Part shown: positions 24,549 through 33,388 of the stretch, piece by piece
Layout of the letters: each line of letters starts with the position of its first letter
Position numbering within the stretch: the first letter of the stretch is position 1
DNA from: Amycolatopsis eburnea
GTDB lineage: Bacteria > Actinomycetota > Actinomycetes > Mycobacteriales > Pseudonocardiaceae
DNA length: 64,000 nt
Reading direction: 5' to 3'
NCBI RefSeq assembly: GCF_003937945.1
Contig: NZ_RSEC01000046.1
Coordinates: 1-64,000, forward strand
The notes under the pieces: model-generated
Database searches by the model: none
What the model was told of the DNA's origin: nothing
The model's input: only the letters and a program-made list of their open reading frames with translations
Program-made: the position numbers and the translations under genes

Positions 24549-25151
24549 GTGCCCACCGAACCCGTCCGCCGTCGCCGGCACGGCAAGCAGCTCGAAGCCG
24601 AACTGCTCGCCGCGGGCTGGGACGAGCTGGTGGAGACCGGCTACGCCCGCCTGACGATGGAGTCGATCGCCGTCCGCGCGCACACCAGCGAGGCCGTGCT
24701 CTACCGCCGCTGGGCCCACAAGGACGAGGTCGTCCTGGCCGCGATCGAGCACTACGGCGCCACCCACCCGGTCGCGGCCCCCGACACCGGCACCCTGCGC
24801 GGCGACCTGATCGCCGGGCTGACGGCGCTGGGCGAAACCCGCGCCACGTTCTTCGCCATCGCCGCGGCCACCGCGTTCTCGGGACTGCTGGCCAGCACCG
24901 GCCTGACCCCCGCGCAGGTCCGGACCAAGATGATGGGCGAGGCGGCCAACCCGCGCGAACGACCCCTCTACCGGCGCGCCCACGACCGTGGCGAGATCGA
25001 CCTCGAGCGCCTGCCCACCGCCCTGCTCGAAATGCCGTTCGACCTGGTGCGCCACGACCTGCTCATGGAGCTGAAGGCACCGTCGCCCACCCGCATCCGG
25101 GCGATCGTCGACGAGCTGTTCCTGCCGCTGCTCGACCGGGCTGGAGAGTGA
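24549..25151 (+). CDS. TetR-family repressor
   Basis: 200 residues from GTG 24549. N-terminal TetR helix-turn-helix: RLTMESIAVRAHTSEAVLYR then RWAHKDEVVLAAI. The C-terminal ligand domain is TetR_C-like with SPTRIRAIVDELFLPLL at the end. Longer in-frame starts run through the operator and are rejected. Presumably represses the divergent FAD monooxygenase and itself. Its stop lies at the start of a tandem repeat array. Confidence 0.92.
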   Translation: MPTEPVRRRRHGKQLEAELLAAGWDELVETGYARLTMESIAVRAHTSEAVLYRRWAHKDEVVLAAIEHYGATHPVAAPDTGTLRGDLIAGLTALGETRATFFAIAAATAFSGLLASTGLTPAQVRTKMMGEAANPRERPLYRRAHDRGEIDLERLPTALLEMPFDLVRHDLLMELKAPSPTRIRAIVDELFLPLLDRAGE

Positions 25152-25537
25152 ACCCGAACCGCGCGATCACCGGACCCCAGCGCCGGTAGGTGGCGAGGTC
25201 GTCGAGCATGCCCGGCCAGGTGGGGCGGGTGAACCCGGGCCGCGCGATCACCGGACCCAACACCAGTAAGTGGCTAGGTCGTCGAGCGCGCCCGACCAGC
25301 TGTGGCGGGTGAACCCCGGCCGCGCGATCACCGGACCCAACACCAGTAAGTGGCTGGGTCGTCGAGCGCACCCGGCCAGCTGTGGCGGATGAACCCGCCA
25401 GCGCGATCACCAGGCCCCAGCGCCGGCAAGCAGCGAGCCGCCGAACACCCCCGACCACGACTAGAGAGTGAACCCGAAGCGCGCGATCACCGGACCCCAG
25501 CGCCGGTAGGTGGCGAGGTCGTCGAGCGTGCCCGGCC
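25148..25537. repeat. Five tandem ~80-bp units copying the 3' end of the KAP NTPase gene
   Basis: Units start at 25148, 25229, 25309, 25389 and 25468 (periods 81, 80, 80, 79). The last is the true 3' end of the NTPase gene. Units 1 and 5 differ at about 2 of 70 positions; units 2 and 3 resemble each other more than they resemble unit 5, and unit 4 is most decayed. The 309-bp gap between the genes is filled by these repeats. Confidence 0.9.
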
Positions 25538-28499
25538 GGTGGCTCGCCTCGAGGCCGCGGTGCAGGCGCGCCCACTCCGCGAGGTCGTGCTCGGGGAGGG
25601 CGGGGACCAGTTCGCCGGGCTCGGCGTCCTTCGTCCCCGGCGCCAGCCGCGCGACGAAGCCCACCCAGCTGTCCCCGTCCGCGTCCTGGAGGGCGAGGAG
25701 CAGCGGGTTCGCCAGCGTCGGGTGGCCGGCGACCGCCGCGAGCAGGGTCAGCACCGCCTGGAACCCGCCCGGCCGCCCGTCGCCGCCGAGGAAGCGCGAC
25801 CGCGACCCGACGTGCTGGGTCGCCCGGATCAGGCGGTAGGTGTTCATCAGCCGCTTCGCCGCGCGCGGGCTGGTGACCAGCGCGCCCAGCTGCTGGGCGA
25901 ACTCCACCTCGGGCCCGGTGAGCCCGATCCGCTCCCCCGGGTCGGCGGCGGCCGCGGACCCGGGCTCGACGTCCAGCTTGGCCCGGGCCGGCGTGCGCTC
26001 CTCGCCGGCGGTCACGACCGGCAGGCCGGCGTCGATCGTGTCCGCCGGGTCCGCGCGCACCGGCGGCACCGGGAGGTCCGCGACGCTCCCGATCAGCCGG
26101 GCGTAGGAGTCCGGGTCCATTTCCGGCAGGGTGAAGGGGATCTGGAAGATCTTCTCGAGGTATTCGACCGGCATGCCGCGCAGGTAGGCGTCGGTGCGCG
26201 GGTCGCCGCCGACGGCGAGGTCGCGGTACTGGTGCCACAGGCTGCTGCTCAGCCAGCGCGGGTCCACGCCGACGACGACCACGAACAGCTCCAGCGCGAG
26301 CAGCAGGTGCACGGCTTCCAGCACTTCGAGGACCTTCGCCGGCGGGCACCGGTCGAGGTCGTCGATGTAGAGCACGACCCGCGAGACGGGTTTGACGCCG
26401 GCTTCGCGGCTCCGGCGGTGGTTGCGCAGGAGGGCGTCGAGGAACCGGAAGTCGCGGTGCAGCGTGCCGACCACGCCCTGGTGCTTCTGGTACCCCGAGG
26501 CGCGGTCGTTGAGGAACTCGTACAGCTTCCGCCCGACGCTGAGCGCCTCGGCGGCGGCCCGTGCGGTCGCGATCTTCTCGTCGAGCGCGGTGATCGCCTG
26601 CGTGGTCTCGGCGATCGCGCGCTCGGCGTCGGCGAGTTCGAGGTCGAGGACGCGCTCCTCACGGCTTCGCTTGCTCCGCAGGGTTTCGCGCGCCTCGGTG
26701 GTGATCCGGATCGCGTCCTGGACGTGCCCGAGCGCGGTGTTGACCCGCTTCGCGGCCGGCCGGACCAGCTGGGTGACCCCGACGATCGAGGCGGTGGTGG
26801 CGCCCAGGGAGTAGAGCCACTCCACTCCCCCGCGCCCCGCGAGGGCGATGGTGAGCACGGCCAGCACGGCGAACGCGGCGGCGAGCGTCGCGACCACGGA
26901 CTTGGGGCCGATGCCCCGCCAGAGGGCGGGCAGGTAGCCGGCCGTGGTGCGGAGGTCCTTGCCGAGCCCGGTGAGCTCGTCGATCGCCGGTTCGAAGCCC
27001 AGCTCCTTCGAGACGTCCTTCAGCTTGGCCTGCACTTCGGGGTTTTGGGCGAGTTCTTTGGCGACGTCGGTGAGCCGGACCTTCTCGATCTCCGCCTTGC
27101 GCTTCTCCGCGGCCTGGGTCCGCCGCCGCTTGAGCTGCTTGCGCTCGTCTTCCAGCTGCGCGCACTCGGCGTCCAATGTGGACTTCGCGTCGCGGTAGGT
27201 CTCCAGTTCGGACAGCAGCGCCTCACGCCGGGCGCGGTGCGCGTCGCCGTGGCTGCGGTGCCAGTTCTCCCGGAGCTCGGGGTCGACGGGTTCGGGGTCG
27301 GCCAGGCGCTCGAAGATCTCGATCGCGAGACTCGCCCAGAGGCTGGTGTCCGCGTAGTGCCAGGCGTTGAAGCGGATCTGGGTGATGGTGAACTCGCCGT
27401 CGCCGGGAACGCGAGCGGCTATCCGTTCCCGCATCTTCTCCATGAAGAAGCTCTTGCCGGTACCCCACTTGCCGAAGAGCCCGATGGAGAGGGGCGGGGT
27501 GACGGCGGGGTCGGTGATGACTTCGCAGACGGCGTTGACGTCCCCCTGGACGTCCAGCTGGTCGGCGCCGCCGGTGCCGTCGTTGCGGTAGCCGTGGGCG
27601 AAGCGGACGCCGTTCAGGACGGGCCAGAGGCGCGAACCGGGCGGGGCGACGGCCTCGTCGATCTCGGTGAGCAGCGCGCTCCACGCGCCTTCGCTCTTGA
27701 GCGATTCCAGCAGGTTGGGGGCGTCGAGCCCCAGCCCGAGCAGGAACAACCGCCCGTCGAGCACCTCGTGGCGGGTCTTCGCGACGACGTCGGCGTCGAA
27801 CCAGCGCGCGACTGCCTCGTACCACTCGTCCCAGTCGCGCTGCCGTCGCGGGCTCCGGGTGACGACCGACCCCAGCCGGCCGGCGGCGTACTCCGGGTGC
27901 CGTCGCGCGATCGCCCGGACGATTTCCAGCGTGGTCAGCCCGGTCGGGGGCAGGCTGTCGGCCACCGCCTGCATGCTGCGCGACAACGGCACCAGTCCAT
28001 GGGTGGCCGTCCCGGTGAGCCGCGCGAGGTTGGCCAGTGCCACGTCAATGTCGGCGCCCATCTGCCGCAGCCGCTGGGGCAGCTCGCCGCCCCGCTGGTT
28101 CCGCGCCGAGCGCAGGATCGCGATCGCGATGTCGGCGAGGTCGACGACCCGGCCGCGAGGCAGCACCCGCAGGTGGGCGTCAAGGGCACTGGCGAACTCG
28201 AGGGCCATCGGCCCGTCACCGGCGGACGAGCCGAGCGTGAGCTTGTCGAGCGAGAGGATCGACCCGAGCCGGTCGGGTTCCACGCCGCTGTCCAGCAGCG
28301 CGCGCCTGATGCCCTCGTCCAGGAGCATGAGCGCCACGAGCGCGGTGGACCTGGTGATCCCGGCCATGTCGCCGGCCCCCGACAGCTGGCGGTACCGCTG
28401 CGCGGCCGAGACCGTCGCGGCGAACTCGGGGATCCGCGGGCCCGGCCTGCGGCCCGACGCCTCGATGAGCTGCACGACGGTCGGCGGAGTGTCGGTCAC
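25461..28499 (-). CDS. Large KAP-family P-loop NTPase with Clp_N-like N-terminus and membrane insertion
   Basis: 1012 residues from GTG 28499. Residues 25-160 show two helical repeats resembling the Clp N-terminal double motif (TALVALMLLDEGIRRALLDS, GVEPDRLG; then DLADIAIAILRSA, MGADIDVAL). Walker A is LFGKWGTGKSFF (343-350 core), the KAP signature RFNAWHY follows at 376-382, a coiled coil at 425-500, a two-helix membrane hairpin at 534-580, a second coiled coil at 600-655, and Walker B VVLYIDDLDRCPP (708-720). KAP NTPases include phage-exclusion proteins such as PifA. Transcribed alone; not obviously part of an operon. Confidence 0.93.
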   Translation of the reverse strand: MTDTPPTVVQLIEASGRRPGPRIPEFAATVSAAQRYRQLSGAGDMAGITRSTALVALMLLDEGIRRALLDSGVEPDRLGSILSLDKLTLGSSAGDGPMALEFASALDAHLRVLPRGRVVDLADIAIAILRSARNQRGGELPQRLRQMGADIDVALANLARLTGTATHGLVPLSRSMQAVADSLPPTGLTTLEIVRAIARRHPEYAAGRLGSVVTRSPRRQRDWDEWYEAVARWFDADVVAKTRHEVLDGRLFLLGLGLDAPNLLESLKSEGAWSALLTEIDEAVAPPGSRLWPVLNGVRFAHGYRNDGTGGADQLDVQGDVNAVCEVITDPAVTPPLSIGLFGKWGTGKSFFMEKMRERIAARVPGDGEFTITQIRFNAWHYADTSLWASLAIEIFERLADPEPVDPELRENWHRSHGDAHRARREALLSELETYRDAKSTLDAECAQLEDERKQLKRRRTQAAEKRKAEIEKVRLTDVAKELAQNPEVQAKLKDVSKELGFEPAIDELTGLGKDLRTTAGYLPALWRGIGPKSVVATLAAAFAVLAVLTIALAGRGGVEWLYSLGATTASIVGVTQLVRPAAKRVNTALGHVQDAIRITTEARETLRSKRSREERVLDLELADAERAIAETTQAITALDEKIATARAAAEALSVGRKLYEFLNDRASGYQKHQGVVGTLHRDFRFLDALLRNHRRSREAGVKPVSRVVLYIDDLDRCPPAKVLEVLEAVHLLLALELFVVVVGVDPRWLSSSLWHQYRDLAVGGDPRTDAYLRGMPVEYLEKIFQIPFTLPEMDPDSYARLIGSVADLPVPPVRADPADTIDAGLPVVTAGEERTPARAKLDVEPGSAAAADPGERIGLTGPEVEFAQQLGALVTSPRAAKRLMNTYRLIRATQHVGSRSRFLGGDGRPGGFQAVLTLLAAVAGHPTLANPLLLALQDADGDSWVGFVARLAPGTKDAEPGELVPALPEHDLAEWARLHRGLEASHRPGTLDDLATYRRWGPVIARFGFTL

Positions 28500-28515
28500 C
28501 CTCGATGAGTCGCCC

Positions 28516-28896
28516 TCAGCGGGGCGATCGTTTCAGGGCCCGGTCGATCGCCGGCATGTTCTCCTCCGCCCACGTCCGCAAGGCGGCGAGCGGCACCTCC
28601 AGAGACAGGCCCAGCTCGGTCAGGCGGTAGTGCACCTTCGGCGGGACCGTCGGCTCCACCCGGCGGGCGACGAGCCCGTCTCCGGTCAGGCTCTGCAGGG
28701 TCGCCGACAGCATCTTCTGCGAGACGCCCGGCATGCGGCGTTGCAGCTCCGCGAACCGCACTTCGGCCGGGGCGGCTTCGGCCAGGACCTTGACCGCCAT
28801 GGACGTCCACTTGGTGCCGATGCGGTCGAGGAGCTTGCGGGTCGGGCAGGCGGGGTCGAAGAGGTCGCCGCGCGTGCCTTTCGGTGAGGGGGTCAC
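28516..28896 (-). CDS. HxlR-family regulator
   Basis: 126 residues from a GTG. HxlR hallmarks: CPTRKLLDRIGTKWTSMAVK at the N-terminus, RFAELQRRMPGVSQKMLSAT as recognition region, and HYRLTELGLSL after the wing. One cysteine precedes the helix, as in redox- or electrophile-sensing members. It is divergent from the epoxide-hydrolase-like gene and shares repeated GGTAAC sites with it. Confidence 0.92.
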   Translation of the reverse strand: MTPSPKGTRGDLFDPACPTRKLLDRIGTKWTSMAVKVLAEAAPAEVRFAELQRRMPGVSQKMLSATLQSLTGDGLVARRVEPTVPPKVHYRLTELGLSLEVPLAALRTWAEENMPAIDRALKRSPR

Positions 28897-28945
28897 CTGG
28901 AGCTCACCACCTGTCGGGGAAGTGCCGTCTTGGCCCGGCCGGGCC

Positions 28946-28980
28946 GGTTACTTACGCTCAGCCGGTAACTGATGGTAACC
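28946..28980. promoter_or_regulatory. HxlR operator cluster
   Basis: GGTTAC (28946-28951), GGTAAC (28964-28969) and GGTAACC (28974-28980). The first and last form a perfect inverted repeat, and the middle copy makes a direct repeat. It sits between the divergent hxlR and hydrolase genes. Confidence 0.6.
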
Positions 28981-28996
28981 CCTTGGCGGAGGTCAC

Positions 28997-29809
28997 GTGC
29001 GCGAGCGGCGAATCAAGGCGAACGGCATCGAGGTGAACGTGGCCGTCACCGGGGAGGGGCCGGCTTTCCTGCTCCTGCACGGCTTCCCGCACACCTGGCG
29101 GCTGTGGACGGAGGTCGTCCCGCACCTCGCCCGGCACCACCGCGTGATCGCGCCGGACCTGCGCGGCCTCGGCGCGACCACCGGTGCGGGTGGCTACGAC
29201 GCGGGAACCCTCGCCGACGACGCCGAGGCGCTCCTCGACGCGCTGGGCGAACCCGAGGCGACGGTCGCGGGCATCGACGCGGGCACGCCACCCGCGTTCC
29301 TGCTGGCGATGCGGCGCTCGGAGCGGGTGCGACGGCTCGTGCTGATGGAGTCGCTGCTCGGCCGGCTGCCCGGCGCCGAGGACTTCCTCGCGGGCGGGCC
29401 GCCGTGGTGGTTCGGGTTCCACGCCGTGCCCGGGCTCGGCGAGACGGTGCTCGCCGGGCACGAGGCCGAGTACGTCGACTGGTTCCTCGACGCGGGCACG
29501 CTGGGGCGCGGAGTGCCGCCGGCGATCCGGGACCAGTTCGCGGCCGCGTACACCGGGCGCTCGGCGTTGCGGAGTGCCTTCGGCCATTACCGGGCGATGC
29601 CGGAAAGCGCGCGGCAGATCGCCGACGCCGTCGCAGGCGGACGGCTCACCGTGCCCACGACGGCGATCGGCGCGCACCCCGTGGGGGACGCCCTCGCCCG
29701 GCAGCTGCGGCCGGTGGCCGACGACCTCACGGAGCACGTGGTCGAGGACTGCGGGCACATCATTCCGCTGGACCGGCCCGACGCTCTGGTGCCGTTGCTG
29801 CTCGGGTGA
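28997..29809 (+). CDS. Epoxide-hydrolase-like alpha/beta hydrolase
   Basis: 270 residues from GTG 28997 with GGAGG upstream. Oxyanion motif LLLHGFPHTW (HGxP type), the elbow is VAGIDAGTPPAF with aspartate as nucleophile rather than serine, and the catalytic histidine is in DCGHIIPLDRP. Asp nucleophiles are typical of epoxide hydrolases and dehalogenases. Cytosolic; probably detoxifies an epoxide or reactive electrophile sensed by the divergent HxlR. Confidence 0.88.
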   Translation: MRERRIKANGIEVNVAVTGEGPAFLLLHGFPHTWRLWTEVVPHLARHHRVIAPDLRGLGATTGAGGYDAGTLADDAEALLDALGEPEATVAGIDAGTPPAFLLAMRRSERVRRLVLMESLLGRLPGAEDFLAGGPPWWFGFHAVPGLGETVLAGHEAEYVDWFLDAGTLGRGVPPAIRDQFAAAYTGRSALRSAFGHYRAMPESARQIADAVAGGRLTVPTTAIGAHPVGDALARQLRPVADDLTEHVVEDCGHIIPLDRPDALVPLLLG

Positions 29810-29893
29810 CGAGCGGCGGCGGGCCGGTCCGCAGGTCCAGGTGGCGAGGGTCGAACGAGCTGCGCCCGGCCCGCCGGCCGAGCCGCCGCAGTG

Positions 29894-30811
29894 TCAGCCC
29901 AAGCCCTGCTGGCCCAGCCAGTCCTTCGCCACGTCCGCTGCCTTCTCGCCCTCCGAATCCACTCGCTTGTTCAGCTCTCGCATCCCCTCCGTCGTCAGCT
30001 TGGCGCTCACCGCGTTGACCACCGCCGCGAAATCGGCGCCGCGTTCGTCCAGGACCTTCTTGTTCACCGCCGGGACCACGTTCTCCGTGGGCACGATGTT
30101 CAGGTCGTCCTTCAGCGCCACGTACTTCGGGTCGCCGGCCAGCGGGCTCACCGAGTCGACCGGGATCACCGTGACCGCGCCGGAATCGAGCTGCTGCGCG
30201 CGCGGGCCCAGCTCCTGCACCGTCTGGAACGTCACGTTCGTCAGCTTGTAGACGTCCGTGAAGCCCTTGAAGCACGTCGTGCGCTTCTCGCACTCCGGGC
30301 CGCCCGCCAGGACGACCTTGTCGAGCTTCTTCAGGTCGCCGATGGTCGCGATGCCCTTCGACTGCGCCAGGTCCGCCTTCACGATGTAGGTGTTCTTGTC
30401 TTCGGCCGCGGCGTAGTCCAGCAGCGAGACGCCGCTGGGTTCGAGCAGCTTCGCCAGCTGCTCGTGTTCGCCCTTCGCGTCCTTCACCGGCTCCTTGCCG
30501 AAGCCGGCCGCGATCGCCGAGCCCTGGTACTCCGGGATGAACTGCAGCTCGCCCGACTTCAGCGACGGGTAGATCAGCTCCCGCGAGCCCAGGTTCAGCT
30601 TCTTCGCCACCGGGTAGCCCTTGGCTTCCAGCGCGCCGGCGTAGATCTCGGCCAGGATCTGGCTGTCGGTGAAGTTGAAGGACGCGACGACGATCGGCGC
30701 CCCGCCCTTGCCCGCCGCGGCGGGCTTGTCGTCCCCGCCGCCGCACGCTGTCAGGCCCAGAGCGGCCACCGCCAGCAGCGCGGCCACTCGGATGTTCCGG
30801 GTCCAGCCCAC
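29894..30811 (-). CDS. Glycine betaine/choline-type ABC substrate-binding lipoprotein (OpuAC-like)
   Basis: 305 residues. The lipobox GLTACGGG sits at residues 20-27. The mature protein is a two-lobed periplasmic-binding fold: VVASFNFTDSQILAEIYAGA, then SRELIYPSLKSGELQFIPEY, with aromatic and acidic pocket residues. It would bind quaternary amines or another small cation outside the membrane. No ABC permease or ATPase lies nearby, so it is an orphan or serves a transporter elsewhere. It follows two monooxygenase genes on the same strand after 75 bases. Confidence 0.92.
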   Translation of the reverse strand: MGWTRNIRVAALLAVAALGLTACGGGDDKPAAAGKGGAPIVVASFNFTDSQILAEIYAGALEAKGYPVAKKLNLGSRELIYPSLKSGELQFIPEYQGSAIAAGFGKEPVKDAKGEHEQLAKLLEPSGVSLLDYAAAEDKNTYIVKADLAQSKGIATIGDLKKLDKVVLAGGPECEKRTTCFKGFTDVYKLTNVTFQTVQELGPRAQQLDSGAVTVIPVDSVSPLAGDPKYVALKDDLNIVPTENVVPAVNKKVLDERGADFAAVVNAVSAKLTTEGMRELNKRVDSEGEKAADVAKDWLGQQGLG

Positions 30812-30886
30812 GTCCCACTCTCCTTCGTCAAGATCGGACGGTCAGGACACTAGCCAGCACCACCGACAGAAACCACATGCTGGGAT

Positions 30887-32170
30887 TCACCCGGCGAGGT
30901 GCGCACGCAGCGTCGAGCCCTCGTATTCCGTGCGATACCGGCCCTTGCGCTGCAGGATCGGCACGACGTGGTCGACGAACGCGGTCAGCTCGTACGGCAG
31001 CGTCGATCCCATGATGGTGAACCCGTCGACGGCGCCGGCGTCCTGCCAGGTGAGCACGTGGTCGGCGAGCTGCTCGGGCGTGCCGACGAAGTGGACCTGC
31101 CCCGCTCCCCCGGTGATCCGCGCCGCGATCTCGCGCAGCGGGGCCTCGGGCCGCTCCCGCGCCGCCGCCGCGAGCTGCTGCAGCCGGGACGACCCGCCGC
31201 CGTCGCGCAGCCCGGCGGGCAGCGGGGCGTCCGGGTCGAAGGCATCCGGGTCGAGGCCCGCGGTGTACAACGCGTTCTGCCAGCGGAACTCCGGGCTGGC
31301 CAGCTCTTCGAGCCGTTCCGCGCGCGCCTTCGCCTCGGCCTCGGTGCCGCCCAGCGTCACCATCAGCGCGGGCAGGACCTTCACCGCCGACGGGTCCCGG
31401 CCCGCCGCGACGACCTGCGCGTCCAGCTCGGCGCGGAACTTCACCGCCGCTTCGAGCGACGGCGGGCCGGAGAACACCAGCTCCGCGTACCGGGCGGCGA
31501 GCCCGATCCCGGCGGCCGACTGTCCCGCTTGGACGAGCACCGGCCGTCCCTGCGGCGACCGCGGGAACGGCAGGACGCCCTCGACGTCGTAGAACCGGCC
31601 GTGGAAGCGCGGCGCGCGCAGCTTGGCGCGGTCGGCCCAGACGCCCTTCTCGCGGTCGCCGACGATCGCGTCCTCGGCCCAGCTGTCCCACGCCCGCGTG
31701 ACGACGTCGACGAACTCGTGCGCGCGCTCGTACCGGTCGGCGTGGTCGGGGTGGGCCTTTTCGCCGAAGTTGGCCGCGGCCAGCGGGGTGATGGTGGTGA
31801 CGATGTTCCAGCCCGCGCGCCCGCCGCTGAGGTGGTCCAGCGTGGCGAACCGGCGGGCCAGCTCCCACGGCTTGCTGTAGGTCGTGGACCCGGTGCCGAT
31901 CAGGCCGATCTTCCCGGTGACCGCGGCCAGCGCGGACAGCACGGCGATCGGGTCGAACTGCGTCTGCGGCAGGTGCGTCACCCGGTATTCGGCGATGGCG
32001 ATGTTGTCGGCCAGGAAGATCGAGTCCATCAGGCCGCGCTCGGCGGTCCGCGCGATGTCCGCGTAGTACGGCAGCCCGAGCACCCCGCGGACGTCGTCGC
32101 CGACCACCCGCCACGCGGACTCGTGGTAGCCGTTCGGCCAGATGAAGGCGTTGAAGTGCAACGAACTCAC
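30887..32170 (-). CDS. FMN-dependent luciferase-like monooxygenase, NtaA/SnaA/DszA branch
   Basis: 427 residues from GTG 32170, overlapping the preceding stop by four bases. Begins HFNAFIWPNGYHESAWR, contains GTGSTTYSKPWELARRFATL and HLSGGRAGWNIVTT, the flavin-binding signature of this branch, and ends with the product-handling LRAHLAG. Requires reduced FMN from a separate reductase; substrates in the family include nitrilotriacetate, sulfones and other organosulfur or nitrogen compounds. No reductase gene is beside it. Confidence 0.93.
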   Translation of the reverse strand: MSSLHFNAFIWPNGYHESAWRVVGDDVRGVLGLPYYADIARTAERGLMDSIFLADNIAIAEYRVTHLPQTQFDPIAVLSALAAVTGKIGLIGTGSTTYSKPWELARRFATLDHLSGGRAGWNIVTTITPLAAANFGEKAHPDHADRYERAHEFVDVVTRAWDSWAEDAIVGDREKGVWADRAKLRAPRFHGRFYDVEGVLPFPRSPQGRPVLVQAGQSAAGIGLAARYAELVFSGPPSLEAAVKFRAELDAQVVAAGRDPSAVKVLPALMVTLGGTEAEAKARAERLEELASPEFRWQNALYTAGLDPDAFDPDAPLPAGLRDGGGSSRLQQLAAAARERPEAPLREIAARITGGAGQVHFVGTPEQLADHVLTWQDAGAVDGFTIMGSTLPYELTAFVDHVVPILQRKGRYRTEYEGSTLRAHLAG

Positions 32171-33303
32171 AGCGCGGCTCCTTCGATCGTGCTCGCCGCG
32201 TCGGCGGCGGTGCGCCCGTGGACGGCCGGGCGGCCGCCGTACGGGTCCTGCCCGGTCCACAATGCCGTCGGCGCGGCCGCGCGCACCACCGGCACGACCT
32301 CGGCGGCGAACCGTTCGAGCATGGCGAGCTGCTGCTCGTGCGGGATCATCGTGGGCAGGCTGAAGGACTGCAGGTCGTGCCCGTAGGCCTCGTGCCACCA
32401 CAGGATCTTCTCGGCGACCTGCGCCGGGCTGCCGACCAGGACCGGCCCGCGCGCGATCGCGTCGTCGATGGTCGGGAACTCCATCGCGTTGCCCGGCGTG
32501 TGGTTCCCCGGCTGGTTGAAGTACTCGACGATCCGCTCGTAGGTCGGGCCGAACGCCTCCCGCGCCTCCTGCGTGGTGTCGGCCAGGTACAGGAATCCGG
32601 CGCCCGCCCCGACGAAGGCGAAGCGCGGGTCGTGGCCGTGTCCGGCGTAGTGCTTGCGGTAGTGCTCGATCAGCACGGTGTAGTTGTCGCGCGGCTGGAT
32701 CGCGTTCGCGGAGAACAGCGGGTCGCCCCACCGCGCCGCCAGCTCGGCCGACGTCACCGTGGTCGCCGAACCGTGCCAGACGCGGGGCGCGCCGGCGAAC
32801 GGGCGCGGCAGGCTGGTGACCTCGCGCAGCGGACCGCGGAACCGCCCCTCCCAGGTGACGTCCTCCTCGCGCCAGAGCCGCCGCAGCAGCGCGTACTTCT
32901 CCGCCAGCGCGTCCCACTGGTCGCCGTTCCCGATGCCGAACATCGGCAGCTGGCGCAGCTCGTTGCCCTTGCCGATGACCAGTTCCAGCCGGCCGCGGGA
33001 CAGCTGGTCGACGGTGGCGTAGTCCTCCGCGACGCGCAGCGGGTCGTGGATCGACAGCACCGAAACGCCGGTCTGGATGCGGACGCGGCTCGTCGTCGCG
33101 GCGATCGCGCCCAGCAGCACGGTCACGCCGCTGCTCAGGAAGTGGCCGGCGTGGCGTTCGCCGAGCGCGACGGCGTCGAACCCGAACTCCTCGGCGTAGC
33201 GCGCCGAAGTGAGCGCCTGCGCGAAACGCTCGTCGGTGCGGATCCGGCGGCCGGTCACCGGGTTCGTCAGGTGGGGCAGGATGTCCAGGACCTGGAATCT
33301 CAT
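32167..33303 (-). CDS. Luciferase-like flavin monooxygenase (alkanal-type)
   Basis: 378 residues from ATG 33303 with GAGG upstream. TIM-barrel of the bacterial luciferase family: RYAEEFGFDAVALGERHAGH, TSRVRIQTGVSVLSIHDPLR, QLSRGRLELVIGKGNE and ARGPVLVGSPAQVAEKIL. Second member of a coupled pair with the downstream SnaA-type enzyme, implying that both act on one substrate or on alternatives. A TetR gene lies 85 bases upstream on the same strand and may control the set. Confidence 0.92.
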   Translation of the reverse strand: MRFQVLDILPHLTNPVTGRRIRTDERFAQALTSARYAEEFGFDAVALGERHAGHFLSSGVTVLLGAIAATTSRVRIQTGVSVLSIHDPLRVAEDYATVDQLSRGRLELVIGKGNELRQLPMFGIGNGDQWDALAEKYALLRRLWREEDVTWEGRFRGPLREVTSLPRPFAGAPRVWHGSATTVTSAELAARWGDPLFSANAIQPRDNYTVLIEHYRKHYAGHGHDPRFAFVGAGAGFLYLADTTQEAREAFGPTYERIVEYFNQPGNHTPGNAMEFPTIDDAIARGPVLVGSPAQVAEKILWWHEAYGHDLQSFSLPTMIPHEQQLAMLERFAAEVVPVVRAAAPTALWTGQDPYGGRPAVHGRTAADAASTIEGAAL

Positions 33304-33388
33304 CGCGGTTCCTCGCTCGCGCCGGGGGTACGCGATCATCGTGCGGAAACCGGCTGTCCGGGCGGCGGCCGTCCCACCCCTCGGACGC

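Noticed and set aside
25148-25537. CRISPR array
   Set aside because: Units of ~80 bp lie back to back without spacers and match the 3' end of the neighbouring gene.
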